Of a stretch of DNA of 40,398 bases, positions 1-8,697 are shown piece by piece; position 1 is the stretch's first letter; each line of letters opens with the position of its first letter. This stretch comes from Treponema sp. (GTDB lineage Bacteria > Spirochaetota > Spirochaetia > Treponematales > Treponemataceae). Position numbers and translations under genes: made by a program. The notes beneath the pieces were generated by a model. It saw only the letters and a list, made by a program, of their open reading frames with translations. It was not told where the DNA came from and ran no database searches. The DNA lies in NCBI GenBank assembly GCA_024698325.1, contig JAILRG010000049.1, positions 1 to 40,398 on the forward strand, read 5' to 3'.

Positions 1-513
1 GGCGACACCATGCAGCTTGAAAAAAATGACATTCTGATTATGGAAGGCATCCACGGTCTGAATGACAAGCTTACGCCGCTTATCAAGAATGAATACAAGT
101 TCAAGGTCTACCTGTCGGCTCTGACGCAGCTGAACATCGACGACCACAACCGCGTATCCACGCGCGACAACCGTCTGATTCGCCGCATTGTGCGCGACGC
201 AAAGTTCCGTGCAAAGAGTGCAGCGCAGACAATCGGCATGTGGCAGAGCGTTCAGAAAGGCGAACGCCTGCACATCTTCCCGTTCCAGAACAATGCGGAC
301 GCCGTCCTGAACACTGCGCTCGATTACGAAATTGCAGTGCTTAAAGTGTATGCAGAGCCGCTCTTGCGCCGCGTTAGCCCGGAGCAGCCGGAGTACCGTG
401 AAGCTTCCCGCCTGCTGGATTTTCTGGATTTGTGGTCACCGATGCCGTCGGATTATGTGCCAACGCAGTCGATTATCCGTGAGTTTATCGGAGGGTCAAG
501 CTTCCACTACTAA
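1..513 (+). CDS. Nucleoside (uridine-type) kinase, C-terminal part
   Basis: The reading frame is open from the first base, so the 5' end of the gene lies outside the window; the visible part is about 170 residues. The segment EGIHGLN, the basic stretch RLIRRIVRD and the C-terminal region match P-loop nucleoside kinases of the uridine kinase/phosphoribulokinase superfamily, which phosphorylate uridine or cytidine in the cytoplasm. Spirochetes and Thermotogae carry a form with an N-terminal TGS/threonyl-tRNA-synthetase-like domain, and the spacing here fits that form. The Walker A motif and any TGS domain would lie upstream and cannot be checked. The gene converges on the flagellar operon. Substrate specificity is not determined by what is visible. 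Confidence 0.72.
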   Translation, partial: GDTMQLEKNDILIMEGIHGLNDKLTPLIKNEYKFKVYLSALTQLNIDDHNRVSTRDNRLIRRIVRDAKFRAKSAAQTIGMWQSVQKGERLHIFPFQNNADAVLNTALDYEIAVLKVYAEPLLRRVSPEQPEYREASRLLDFLDLWSPMPSDYVPTQSIIREFIGGSSFHY

Positions 514-540
514 CAGAAGAACCGCAGATTGTACGGCATA

Positions 541-564
541 CCGCAGCAGCTTTACCGGCTGCGG
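541..564. terminator. Stem-loop between convergent genes
   Basis: CCGCAGC and GCTGCGG form a perfect 7-bp stem around a 10-base loop, 27 bases after the kinase stop and 30 bases from the fliJ stop. There is no T-tract on either strand, so it is only a candidate bidirectional transcription end. Confidence 0.35.
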
Positions 565-593
565 GTAACGCCTGCCTTCTGCGGAAAGCTTCC

Positions 594-1022
594 TTATGAC
601 CGTTCGAATTGACCGGTCACAATATCATCAACAGTGGATTCTTCTTCTTTGAGCGCCTCTTTCTTCCACGAAGCGAGGCGCTTTTCTTTTAATTTTTCAA
701 GCACTTTCTGTTTTTTCATCGCCTCGCGCATAGCCTCGCGCTTTTCTTCGGTTACAAGCTTTGCCTGCGTAAGCTCTTCTAAAAGCTGCTCTTTCTGCTG
801 GTCAAGCAGAGCAAAATAGCGGTTTGCATTGTAGAGGTCTGAAAGATTACGCATATTGTCGGCTGCACGAACGGTTGCCGCTCGGCTTTCGGCAACGCTT
901 TTAAGAGAGTTTTCAATGCGGGTCTCTTCTCCGACTGCGCGGCCAAGTTCGGCTTCTGCCTGTTTTTTTTCAAACTCGCGCAAGTCAAGCACTTTCTGGA
1001 GCGAAAAAACAAAGCGCTTCAT
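594..1022 (-). CDS. fliJ: Flagellar export chaperone FliJ
   Basis: The 142-residue product is almost entirely charged alpha-helix with heptad character (for example LDLREFEKKQAEAELG near the N-terminus) and begins MKRFVFSLQKVLDLRE, a typical FliJ opening. FliJ is a cytoplasmic coiled-coil stalk in the flagellar type III export apparatus; it contacts the FliI ATPase ring and FlhA and escorts chaperones. Its place directly after fliI, 19 bases downstream, is the classic order. It is the last gene of the minus-strand operon. FliJ proteins have low sequence identity, so the assignment rests on length, coiled coil, opening residues and position. Confidence 0.85.
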   Translation of the reverse strand: MKRFVFSLQKVLDLREFEKKQAEAELGRAVGEETRIENSLKSVAESRAATVRAADNMRNLSDLYNANRYFALLDQQKEQLLEELTQAKLVTEEKREAMREAMKKQKVLEKLKEKRLASWKKEALKEEESTVDDIVTGQFERS

Positions 1023-1041
1023 GCTCTACTTTTTTCCTGCC

Positions 1042-2535
1042 TTATGCATTTTGCGTCATAAACTGAGAGACGTTTTCTATAGCGCTTGCATTCTGCGGAA
1101 GCGAATCTTCCGAGAAGGCCTGCTCGTTTGCACCAGTGACGGCATCGATTCTGCCCTCGTGAACAAGCTCGGCGGTCGTCTTGCGGCCAAGCGCGGGACT
1201 TTCATAGTATTCTTCCTCAGGAATTTCGATTTCAGAAAGCAAGGAAAGCTTATCAAGCGTGTCGTCAATCGGACACGGCTCTTCTTCGCGCTGCATCAAA
1301 AAGTCTTCGATTGCCTGATGTTTTGAGATTGCCTCATCGATGTTGACGCTCGTTCCCTGCTGATACACGCCTGCGGTAATCATGTCCTTGTTCTCTTCGT
1401 AGAGAGCAACGAGGCGCGCGATTTTATTCACTGCAGCCACCGTCTGCTTGCCAGACACGCGCTTTGAAAGACGGCTTATGCTTTTCAAGACGTCTATGGC
1501 CGGATAATGCCGTTCCTGCGCGAGCTGTCGGCTCAGGACAATGTGGCCGTCCAGCGTACCGCGCACCTTGTCGGTAATCGGCTCGTCCATGTCGTCACCG
1601 TCGACAAGCACGGTGTAGAAGGCCGTAATGCTGCCCTTGTCGTTAGTGCCGGTGCGCTCCAAAAGCTTAGGGAGCATATCGAACACGCTCGGCGGATAGC
1701 CGCGCTGGGCTGGAGGCTCTCCAGTTGCAAGTCCTATTTCACGCTGGGCATGGGCAAATCGGGTCACACTGTCAATCATCAGCATGACGTCCTTTCCCTG
1801 GTCACGAAAATATTCTGCAATGGCAGTGGTCACATAGGCTGCGCGAAGGCGGCAGATGGAGCTTGTATCGCTTGTGGCAACGACAACCACGCTTCGCTTC
1901 ATGCCCTCTTCGCCCAGGTCGCGGCGGATAAAGTCCATGACCTCGCGGCCACGTTCGCCGATAAGCCCGATGACGTTTATGTCTGCGTCGGTGTTGCGCG
2001 CAATCATACTGAGAAGCGTGGATTTACCGACGCCGGAACCTGCAAAAATACCCAGACGCTGACCTTTTCCGCAGGTTAACAGCGAGTCTATTGCGCGCAC
2101 GCCGGTCACAATGCGGCGGTCAATGGGAGCGCGGGTCATCGGGTTCGGGGGGCTTGCAAGCACCGGGTAAAATGCCTCTGGGTCAAGGGGGCCTTTTCCG
2201 TCGTATGGAGCTCCTGTCGCATCAATGACTCGGCCAAGCAGCTTTTGCCCGACAGGAACCTGTAATACATGCCCGCTTGCAACGACTTCGCAACCAACTT
2301 CTATGCCCTTGGTCTCGCCATAAGCCATCAGCTTGACTGTAGCGCCATCAAAGCCCATGACTTCAGCCAAAATATCGCTGCCTGTTGGATTTTTGATTGT
2401 ACACAGCTCGCCGACCATTGACCGGGGGCCTTTGCTTTCAATCATAAGCCCCTTAACGGCGGTTACACTGCCAGTATAGAGTATTGTTTCTGTGGCTTTT
2501 GCAGCCTGTAAATATTTAGTAAAAAACGCTTCCAT
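1042..2535 (-). CDS. fliI: Flagellum-specific ATPase FliI
   Basis: This is the ATPase that energises flagellar type III export at the cytoplasmic face of the basal body. The Walker A sequence AGSGVGKST lies at residues 165-173, followed by GLIGERGREV, the Walker B region MLMIDSVTRFAHAQREIG and the PPSVFDMLPKLLERTG segment typical of FliI and F1-beta-like ATPases. The product is 497 residues, longer than the roughly 440-450 usual for the family. The excess is a C-terminal tail of about 50 residues after the LPALGRKT-like region, polar and low in motif content. A GGTGG Shine-Dalgarno sits a few bases before the ATG. It follows fliH by 40 bases and precedes fliJ. Confidence 0.97.
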   Translation of the reverse strand: MEAFFTKYLQAAKATETILYTGSVTAVKGLMIESKGPRSMVGELCTIKNPTGSDILAEVMGFDGATVKLMAYGETKGIEVGCEVVASGHVLQVPVGQKLLGRVIDATGAPYDGKGPLDPEAFYPVLASPPNPMTRAPIDRRIVTGVRAIDSLLTCGKGQRLGIFAGSGVGKSTLLSMIARNTDADINVIGLIGERGREVMDFIRRDLGEEGMKRSVVVVATSDTSSICRLRAAYVTTAIAEYFRDQGKDVMLMIDSVTRFAHAQREIGLATGEPPAQRGYPPSVFDMLPKLLERTGTNDKGSITAFYTVLVDGDDMDEPITDKVRGTLDGHIVLSRQLAQERHYPAIDVLKSISRLSKRVSGKQTVAAVNKIARLVALYEENKDMITAGVYQQGTSVNIDEAISKHQAIEDFLMQREEEPCPIDDTLDKLSLLSEIEIPEEEYYESPALGRKTTAELVHEGRIDAVTGANEQAFSEDSLPQNASAIENVSQFMTQNA

Positions 2536-2575
2536 TTTCCCACCCTGCGTTTAAAGCTGCGTTTTTTCCGGCTAA

Positions 2576-3511
2576 TCAGATGCTGGGAGCAACCGTGTCG
2601 GTTTTAGCAATCGTCTTAACCGGCGAGATTTCAAGGATTTTTGCTTCAAGTTCAGAAAGCTGGCTTGAAATGCGGGCATCGATAGATCCGAAGTCTGTTT
2701 CTACGACACAGCCGCCTTTTTCGACAGTGGAATCTTCAAGCACAGTAATTCCCTGCACATTCTCCACGCTGTGAATAAAGTCCTGCACGTGCGCCGTAGT
2801 AAGCTTAAGGTCTTCAAGATTTACGCGAATAGTAACGTCACTTCGGCCCTTAATCTTTTTAAGCGCCTGAGCCACGTTTGCCATGACAACATTCTTCTGG
2901 TTTTCAGAAATAATCTTAATGACTTTTCGCGCCATTAAAATAACCAGCTCTACAACCTGCTGCTCGGTACCGCTCAATATTTCTTCGCGGCGTTCAAGCA
3001 CCGCATTCAAAATCTTGTGCGTGCGCTCAATCAAACGGTCAACTTCAGCCTTGCCTTCCTTGTAACCGGCATCATGGCCGTCGTTGTAACCGTCCTGCCG
3101 GCTGGCAGAAAGCAGCTCTTCCCGGTCGGCGTGCGCTTTTTCAAGGATTTTAGCCGCCTCGTCATTCGCATTCTGAATGATACGCTGAGCTTCCTGCTCA
3201 GCCTCGCTTTTTAGTACCTGCGCACGGTCTGTCTGCCGCTTTACCTCTGCGAAAGCCGCATCTTCTGCTTTTTTTACGATTTCGTCAGCACTATCCTGTG
3301 CTTTTTTGAGCATTTCGTTTTTTTCGATTTCCCACTTTGCCTTAAAATCGTCAGCTTCTTTCTGCAGTTCTTCCACAGTGGGTCCGGTGTATACAGGCTC
3401 TTCTACAACTTCGCTTTCTTCTACCGGCTTTGCAAACTCGTGCAGAAGCTGGAGCTTAAACTCGCCTTCTTTTGTCTTAATCTCGCTGGGTACAAATAAA
3501 TTCTTAGTCAT
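2576..3511 (-). CDS. fliH: Flagellar assembly protein FliH
   Basis: The 311-residue protein has an acidic N-terminal third, a long charged helical middle rich in Lys/Glu/Ala, and a C-terminal globular domain with the segment VELVILMARKVIK, characteristic of FliH/YscL/V-ATPase E-type stators. FliH dimers bind FliI, restrain its ATPase activity and bring it to the export gate. The hexapeptide-like pattern HDAGYKEGKAEVDRLIERT in the middle is seen in FliH proteins. GAGG stands 7 bases before the ATG. It lies between fliG (45 bases upstream) and fliI, as in other spirochetes. FliH is poorly conserved in sequence, so gene order contributes much of the support. Confidence 0.9.
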   Translation of the reverse strand: MTKNLFVPSEIKTKEGEFKLQLLHEFAKPVEESEVVEEPVYTGPTVEELQKEADDFKAKWEIEKNEMLKKAQDSADEIVKKAEDAAFAEVKRQTDRAQVLKSEAEQEAQRIIQNANDEAAKILEKAHADREELLSASRQDGYNDGHDAGYKEGKAEVDRLIERTHKILNAVLERREEILSGTEQQVVELVILMARKVIKIISENQKNVVMANVAQALKKIKGRSDVTIRVNLEDLKLTTAHVQDFIHSVENVQGITVLEDSTVEKGGCVVETDFGSIDARISSQLSELEAKILEISPVKTIAKTDTVAPSI

Positions 3512-3556
3512 GCATACACCTCTGCCTTATGCGGCCGGACACAAAGCCCGGAGCCG

Positions 3557-4603
3557 TTATACCACCAGTTCGTCTTCGCCGTTGCGGGCAATAACGATTT
3601 CGCCTGCGTCTTCGAGACGACGGATTGTAGAAACAATCTTCTGCTGCGCTTCTTCGACGTCCTTCAAGCGGACAGGGCCCATAAACTCCATGTCTTCCTT
3701 GAGCATGGCAGCCGCACGCTTTGACATGTTGCGGAAAATCTTGTCCTGAACTTCCGTATCCACGGATTTGAGGGCCTTGGAAAGTTCCTGCGTATCGACT
3801 TCGCGCATAACCTTCTGAATGGCGCGGTCGTCGAGCATGACAATATCTTCGAACACGAACATGCGTTTTTTGATTTCTTCTGCCAGATCCGGATCTTCCT
3901 CTTCGAGGCTTTCGATAATGGCCTTTTCGGAAGAACGGTCGACAAGGTTGAGGATTTCGACGATGCTCTCGACACCACCAGCCGCCGTGTAATCTTCGCT
4001 GGACAGCGTAGAAAGCTTTTTCTCAAGAACGCGCTCAACTTCGCGCAGAACGTCAGGGCTCGTACGGTCCATCGTAGCAAGGCGCTTTGATACCTCCGGC
4101 TGGATTTCCGCCGGCAGGTTCTGCAAAATGACAGCAGCTTTGCTCGGCTCAAGATAGGCCAGAATCAAAGCAATGGTCTGCGGATATTCGGTCTGAATAA
4201 AGTTCAAAAGGTGTGCCGGGTCGGTGCGCCTGATAAAGTCGAAAGGACGCACCTGCAGGCTGCTCGTCAGGCGGTTTATGATGTCGATAGCTTTCTGGCT
4301 GCCCAATGATTTTTCCAGAAGTTCTCGGGCATAGTCGATACCACCGGTGGTGATGAAGTTCTGTGCCGCCATCAAGTCCTGGAATTCCTGCAGAACCTGA
4401 TCCTTAAAGTCTGCGTCTACCGTCTCCAGACGCGCAATTTCAAAGGTAAGCGTCTCCACTTCGTCTTCACGCAGATGCTTCATGATTTCTGAAGACACAT
4501 CGCTTCCGAGCGAGACAAGGAAGATGGCAGCCTTTTGTCTGCCGGTAAGATTCTTGTAGTCTTTGGCGCCTTTTTTGCCGCCAGCTTTTGCTGCATCTGC
4601 CAT
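3557..4603 (-). CDS. fliG: Flagellar motor switch protein FliG
   Basis: FliG is the rotor protein of the C-ring that touches the stator MotA and sets torque and switching. The 348-residue length is normal. Visible hallmarks are the N-terminal LTGRQKAAIFLVSLG, the middle-domain motif EYPQTIALILAYL (an EYPQ variant of the usual EHPQ) and a C-terminal charged region with FEDIVMLDDRAIQKVMREV, the helix family bearing the motor charges. GGAGGAG stands 6 bases before the ATG, and only 3 bases separate it from the fliF stop, so the two are probably translated from one message and made in matched amounts. No domain is missing. Confidence 0.98.
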   Translation of the reverse strand: MADAAKAGGKKGAKDYKNLTGRQKAAIFLVSLGSDVSSEIMKHLREDEVETLTFEIARLETVDADFKDQVLQEFQDLMAAQNFITTGGIDYARELLEKSLGSQKAIDIINRLTSSLQVRPFDFIRRTDPAHLLNFIQTEYPQTIALILAYLEPSKAAVILQNLPAEIQPEVSKRLATMDRTSPDVLREVERVLEKKLSTLSSEDYTAAGGVESIVEILNLVDRSSEKAIIESLEEEDPDLAEEIKKRMFVFEDIVMLDDRAIQKVMREVDTQELSKALKSVDTEVQDKIFRNMSKRAAAMLKEDMEFMGPVRLKDVEEAQQKIVSTIRRLEDAGEIVIARNGEDELVV

Positions 4604-4606
4604 AGT

Positions 4607-6319
4607 CTACTCCTCCATCATCCAGGTACGGATAAGCATTGCCACGTCTTCCGGATGTTCCTTCGCCATTGCAATTGCATTTTCCTGAAGCTCTGCGCGC
4701 TTGCGCTCTTCCACGGACATCGTAACTTCCATACCTTCGTTCTTTGCTTCCCACAGCTGCCGTTCCCGCTCCGCCTGCTGCTGGCGCAGGATTTCCTCTT
4801 CGCGAAGACGGCGACGGCGTTCCATTTCCCGGCTGATAAAGCGGAATACGATAAAGGCAATGAGCACAACAAGCGTACCGGCAAGCACCAGAAGCAGCGT
4901 GCGGCGTGTCTGCTGAGCCTTAAAGAATGCGGCGTCTTCCGCCTCAAAGTCAGCGGTGCGGTCGATACGGATTGAAGTTACAGAAACGCTGTCATCGCGG
5001 GCTGAGTTAAATCCAATTGCATCCTGCACCAGACGGGTTGCCTGCGCAAGCGTTTCTTCATCAACAGGAACGTAGGTACGGGCAATTTCATACCCTCCCT
5101 CTTCGTTCTGCTCTATAATCGGATTATGGTTCTTGTCGTATTTCTTTTTCCAGCTGCCGTCAATGTTCACAGAAACCGTGACGCGTCCGATTGAGGGGCT
5201 TACCTCTTTCTGCGTATTGCGCGTATTCATTACGTTATTCTGCGTAACTGAAGTCTGCGTTGACTTACCGACAACATTAGACATGTCGCTATACACTGGC
5301 GGATTCTGCCCTTCGACGCCAGCAGGACCTTCCGGGTTGTAGCCGGTTCCCGTCCATTCATTGGTAATCGTCTGGGAAGAAAGCGGAAGATAATCACGCG
5401 TGACGCGAGTGTCATACGGTTTTGATTTATCCTGAGGAGTAATCTCAACCGGGAAATATTCGGTTGTCTGGCTGGCAACTTTAGACATGTCCATGTCGAT
5501 TTTAATGTTCAGGTCGCGCACGCGGTCCGAATTAAAAATCTGCTGCAAGGCAACCAGAACCTTTGCACGGTATTCCTTCTCCAGCTTTGCGATAAGCTTC
5601 TGCTCTTTTTCGACTATGGATACGCGGTCAAGGTCAGCTAAGCCTTCAAAATCATTTAAAACGTTGCCTTCGCGGTCTGCAATGGTGATATTTTCCTCGC
5701 GCAGGCCAACGACAGAACGCAGAAGTATTTTCTGCACGCCCTGCAGCTGCTTGCGGGTCATTGTAACGCCGGGCTTAAAGTTCAAGATAACGCTTGCCGT
5801 CGTCGGCTTCTGTTCATCGCTGAATACAGAGCGTTCGGGGAGCGTAATCACAACATCAGCGCTGGCAATACCGTCAAGGGCCTCGAGATGCTGCTTTACA
5901 GCGGCTGTAACTGCACGAAGGTTATTGATGCCGCGCTCGTAGTCGGTGATTGACCAGTTTGTTACGTCAAAAAGCGCATAGGGGTCAAGGCTTGTCGGAA
6001 CAAGGTCTTCACTAACGAGGATAGAACGCATGCGGCGCGCGGTCTTTTCATCATCAACAGCGATGATGCCGGCGGCATTTACCGTATAGTGGATATTTTC
6101 CTGATCCAGACGGAACAGGATGTTATCACGTGCCGTTTCATCTGTAATGGCTGTGTTAAAAAGCGGAATAGTCGTAGGCGCATGTGACATACGGCCTATT
6201 GAAATGACTGCAATAATGACGACAACTACGATGCCGCCTAAAATACCTTTCTGTACTATGGACCATTTGGCCCATTTCTCTTTAAAACTGGCTGTAAACT
6301 TTTTAAGCCATTCGTTCAT
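4607..6319 (-). CDS. fliF: Flagellar MS-ring protein FliF
   Basis: FliF forms the MS ring in the inner membrane and is the platform for FliG. The 570-residue product has a membrane segment at about residues 20-42 (GILGGIVVVVIIAVISIG), a YscJ/FliF ring-building domain, a periplasmic middle, a second membrane segment near 471-493, and a C-terminal FliG-binding tail ending in IRTWMMEE. I chose the ATG at 6319 (MNEWLKKF) because GGAGGGG lies 4-10 bases before it; an in-frame ATG nine codons upstream lacks a ribosome site and would place that Shine-Dalgarno inside the gene. A good sigma70-type promoter lies about 40 bases upstream. Confidence 0.97.
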   Translation of the reverse strand: MNEWLKKFTASFKEKWAKWSIVQKGILGGIVVVVIIAVISIGRMSHAPTTIPLFNTAITDETARDNILFRLDQENIHYTVNAAGIIAVDDEKTARRMRSILVSEDLVPTSLDPYALFDVTNWSITDYERGINNLRAVTAAVKQHLEALDGIASADVVITLPERSVFSDEQKPTTASVILNFKPGVTMTRKQLQGVQKILLRSVVGLREENITIADREGNVLNDFEGLADLDRVSIVEKEQKLIAKLEKEYRAKVLVALQQIFNSDRVRDLNIKIDMDMSKVASQTTEYFPVEITPQDKSKPYDTRVTRDYLPLSSQTITNEWTGTGYNPEGPAGVEGQNPPVYSDMSNVVGKSTQTSVTQNNVMNTRNTQKEVSPSIGRVTVSVNIDGSWKKKYDKNHNPIIEQNEEGGYEIARTYVPVDEETLAQATRLVQDAIGFNSARDDSVSVTSIRIDRTADFEAEDAAFFKAQQTRRTLLLVLAGTLVVLIAFIVFRFISREMERRRRLREEEILRQQQAERERQLWEAKNEGMEVTMSVEERKRAELQENAIAMAKEHPEDVAMLIRTWMMEE

Positions 6320-6358
6320 CTGACCCCTCCCGTGAACGAACACCAACTCTTTTTATGA

Positions 6359-6387
6359 ATTGTAGCATAAATTTGCTCTATTGAAAA
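6359..6387 (-). promoter_or_regulatory. Likely promoter before fliF
   Basis: On the minus strand there is an extended -10, TGCTACAAT (6359-6367), preceded at exactly 17 bases by TTTTCA (6382-6387). Transcription would start near 6352, giving a leader of about 33 bases that contains the fliF Shine-Dalgarno. It lies in the 159-base gap between fliE and fliF, the largest gap of the flagellar operon, so it may add transcription of fliFGHIJ independent of flgB. Confidence 0.55.
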
Positions 6388-6478
6388 GAGTTAAGCGACA
6401 GAAACGTCGTTCCTGTTTATTATATCGACAGAACGAGAGGGCGACTTTACTATTTTAAGGTTAGCGTGTCATTCACCC

Positions 6479-6811
6479 CTAGCGAGTCGTTGAAATTTCA
6501 TTCCAGCCGGTAACCAGGCGGTCAATGACTGTCTGCGCGAGCGAAAGCGACATCTGTGCCTTTGCCATCGACGTGACAACATCATGTACATCGACTGAAT
6601 CCGGGTCGGTAATCAGCTGCTGCTCTACACGGCCGACATCAAGCTGCTGTTCGTTCATTGCAGAGACGGCTTCCAAAAGCTTTGCCTCAAACATGCTGGT
6701 CTTTTTAGCGCCGCCGTTCCGGGCCACGTCCCCGCCAAGCGGACCGGTACCTGCATGAGCCGGATTCGTACGCAAAAGCTGCAATTCTGAAATACTGTTC
6801 ATTACCTTCAT
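6479..6811 (-). CDS. fliE: Flagellar hook-basal body protein FliE
   Basis: FliE joins the MS ring to the proximal rod in the periplasm. The product is 110 residues, the normal size, with the conserved C-terminal half containing DPDSVDVHDVVTSMAKAQMS, LSLAQTVIDRLVTGWNEI and a short tail. GAGGGG stands 7 bases before the ATG at 6811; a second in-frame ATG three codons later has only a crowded GAAGG site, so the longer form is preferred. The N-terminal 35 residues are Gly/Ala/Asn-rich and probably flexible. It follows flgC by 40 bases. Confidence 0.95.
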   Translation of the reverse strand: MKVMNSISELQLLRTNPAHAGTGPLGGDVARNGGAKKTSMFEAKLLEAVSAMNEQQLDVGRVEQQLITDPDSVDVHDVVTSMAKAQMSLSLAQTVIDRLVTGWNEISTTR

Positions 6812-6851
6812 TCGTTATCCCCTCTTAAAACACAGTTATTTTACTCTACCC

Positions 6852-7313
6852 TTATGAGCGGCCAATTTCAAGCGCGGCGCTGAACATATCCTTTGCGCCC
6901 TGAACCACCGTGCTGTTTGCCTCATATGCGCGGCTTGCCGAAATAAGGTTTACCATTTCGTTTACGATGTTCACATTCGGGTATTCAACATAGCCTTTAT
7001 GCGGTCCGCTCTGGTATGCGTCGGGGTTTGTGGGATCCCACACCATTTTTCCTTCTGAGGTATCTTTGACAATCTCGCGCACGCGAACGCCCTGACCGGG
7101 ACCATTATCCTGATCGGCGTTAACAAACGGCATACGCCATGTCGGATGGCTAGATGCAACCGGCTCTGCGATGACCATAGCACGCTTGAACGGACCGCCT
7201 TCTGCGGTGCGCGTTGTAGAAGCATTGGCGATATTGTCAGAAATAACATCGGTACGCAGGCGCTCAAACGCCATGCCGGTAGCCGCTATATTGATACTTG
7301 TAAACATGCCCAC
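6852..7313 (-). CDS. flgC: Flagellar proximal rod protein FlgC (GTG start)
   Basis: FlgC is a rod component crossing the periplasm. The 153-residue product begins (V/M)GMFTSINIAATGM and has the rod-protein signature DVISDNIANAST near residue 25, plus the C-terminal helix NEMVNLISASRAYEANST shared by axial proteins. A GTG at 7313 is preferred: GGAGGAT ends about 7 bases upstream, and the resulting start matches FlgC families beginning MG-FTSI. The upstream ATG at 7334 has no ribosome site and would bury this Shine-Dalgarno within the gene; the ATG at 7307 is two codons further in. It sits between flgB and fliE. Confidence 0.95.
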   Translation of the reverse strand: MGMFTSINIAATGMAFERLRTDVISDNIANASTTRTAEGGPFKRAMVIAEPVASSHPTWRMPFVNADQDNGPGQGVRVREIVKDTSEGKMVWDPTNPDAYQSGPHKGYVEYPNVNIVNEMVNLISASRAYEANSTVVQGAKDMFSAALEIGRS

Positions 7314-7327
7314 TCTTATTATCCTCC

Positions 7328-7343
7328 GCGTCATAGATGACGC
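7328..7343 (-). other. Hairpin abutting the flgC ribosome site
   Basis: GCGTCAT and ATGACGC are perfect inverted repeats, separated by two bases (closing as a 6-bp stem with a tetraloop). On the minus strand the stem ends directly against the flgC GGAGGAT at 7321-7327. Such placement could change ribosome access or mark an mRNA processing site; that is inference. Confidence 0.4.
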
Positions 7344-7418
7344 TCAATTGTTACGCCCGGCTCATTTGCCGCGCAGACTGGAAGCTTAAAAAACTACGCA
7401 GCTGCAGCTTTCTAAACC

Positions 7419-7835
7419 TTACTTTCTTATTGCGACCTTTACCTGGCTGAACTCAAAGTTTTCCAGCTGGGTAAGCAGGCGGTAGTTCATCTGAAGCTTT
7501 AAGATGTTCATGGCTTCAGTCTCTGCGTCTACGTTGTTTCCGTTTGCCTTCTCGGTTGATGCCCAGTCGGTTACGCGGCGCGGCTCTACGCTGTGCCAGT
7601 CATACGGCTCTTCAAGCGCGATGTGGCGGCTGTCTGCACGAGTAAGCTGCAGGCGCTTATTTGTTTCGGTCTCGCTTTCAAACGCCTTTTTGAGCTCGCT
7701 CTCAAAACTGACTGTCTGGCGCTTGTAGTTTGGTACCTCAGCATTGGCTATATTGTTTGCTGACACCTGATAGCGCAGGCTGTGCACGTCCATTGCGTGC
7801 TGGAGTAAATCAACTGAACGGGTAAACGTATTCAT
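7419..7835 (-). CDS. flgB: Flagellar proximal rod protein FlgB
   Basis: FlgB is the most membrane-proximal rod protein. The 138-residue product contains the axial-protein signature YQVSANNIANAEVPNYKR near residue 22, and the C-terminal helix AMNILKLQMNYRLLTQ. It is the first gene of the flagellar operon, with flgC starting 105 bases downstream. The Shine-Dalgarno before the ATG at 7835 is weak (AGAAG close to the start). The 94 bases up to the ABC transporter gene show no convincing terminator and no promoter I would defend, so either a flagellar-specific promoter is present that I did not recognise, or some transcription reads in from upstream. Confidence 0.95.
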   Translation of the reverse strand: MNTFTRSVDLLQHAMDVHSLRYQVSANNIANAEVPNYKRQTVSFESELKKAFESETETNKRLQLTRADSRHIALEEPYDWHSVEPRRVTDWASTEKANGNNVDAETEAMNILKLQMNYRLLTQLENFEFSQVKVAIRK

Positions 7836-7929
7836 ACTTCTATTTTCGGAAGCTGAAAAAAAAGGATTAGGGGAATTTTAAAAGCAAAAGCAAAACCGGC
7901 TTAGAGTATCAGTCAAAATGCCCGCAGCA

Positions 7930-8685
7930 TTACTGATTGAAGCGGGCCAGGAATGACTTTGTGCGCTCCTCGCGCGGATTTTCAATCACCTCACGGGGGC
8001 TTCCCTGTTCCACGATGACGCCGTCTGCCATAAAAATGAGCTTGTCGCTTGTGTCGCGGGCAAAGGCCATTTCGTGCGTCACGACGACCATCGTCATTTT
8101 TTCTGCGGCAAGGCTTCTGATAACGGCAAGGATTTCGCCGGTAAGCTCCGGATCAAGGGCGCTTGTCGGCTCGTCAAACAAAAGCACGTCGGGCTTTAAG
8201 GCAAGGGCGCGCGCAATCGACACGCGCTGCTGCTGGCCGCCAGAAAGCTCGCAGGGGTAAGAGAGCGCTTTTGAAGCAAGCCCCATGCGCTCTAAAAGCT
8301 GCATCGCGTTTGATTCCGCCTCATCGCGCGGTGTTTTTAACACGTGTATCTGCGCATCAGTAATGTTCTTGAGCACAGAAAAATGCGGAAACAAGTTGAA
8401 ATTCTGGAAGACAAGCCCCAGGTGGAGGCCGATGGCCCGAAGTTCCTTTTTAGGCGCATACACGCCGTCTTTTACCAGTGCACTGCCACAAACCGTAATG
8501 CTTCCGGCGTCCACAGATTCAAGCTGTGTAATACAGCGGAGCAATGTGGACTTGCCGCTGCCGCTCGGCCCGATGATGCCGAGCACTTCTCCCTTGTGCA
8601 CTTCAAACGAAATATCACGCAGGACGGGGACTCCGTCTTTGAATGTCTTTTTTACGTTCTGTACGCTGATAATTGCTTCTTCCAT
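7930..8685 (-). CDS. Polar amino-acid ABC transporter ATPase
   Basis: This 251-residue cytoplasmic ATPase drives uptake through the adjacent permease. It has Walker [10 protein letters not shown] near residue 38, the Q-loop in [13 protein letters not shown], the signature LSGGQQQR, Walker [13 protein letters not shown] and the H-loop VVVTHEM, in the arrangement of GlnQ/HisP/ArtP proteins. GGAG lies 7 bases before the ATG, and the start is 12 bases after the permease stop. It is the last gene of the argH-binding protein-permease-ATPase run. The family transports polar amino acids or cystine; the substrate cannot be told from the ATPase. Confidence 0.95.
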   Translation of the reverse strand: MEEAIISVQNVKKTFKDGVPVLRDISFEVHKGEVLGIIGPSGSGKSTLLRCITQLESVDAGSITVCGSALVKDGVYAPKKELRAIGLHLGLVFQNFNLFPHFSVLKNITDAQIHVLKTPRDEAESNAMQLLERMGLASKALSYPCELSGGQQQRVSIARALALKPDVLLFDEPTSALDPELTGEILAVIRSLAAEKMTMVVVTHEMAFARDTSDKLIFMADGVIVEQGSPREVIENPREERTKSFLARFNQ

Positions 8686-8697
8686 GGCGGCACTCCG

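Noticed and set aside
1507..2079. 190-codon open frame on the plus strand opposite fliI
   Set aside because: It is antisense to strongly conserved FliI coding sequence, has no family features and arises from codon bias on the other strand.
6320..6346. Upstream ATG for FliF adding nine residues
   Set aside because: It lies across the GGAGGGG that serves the ATG at 6319 and has no ribosome site of its own.
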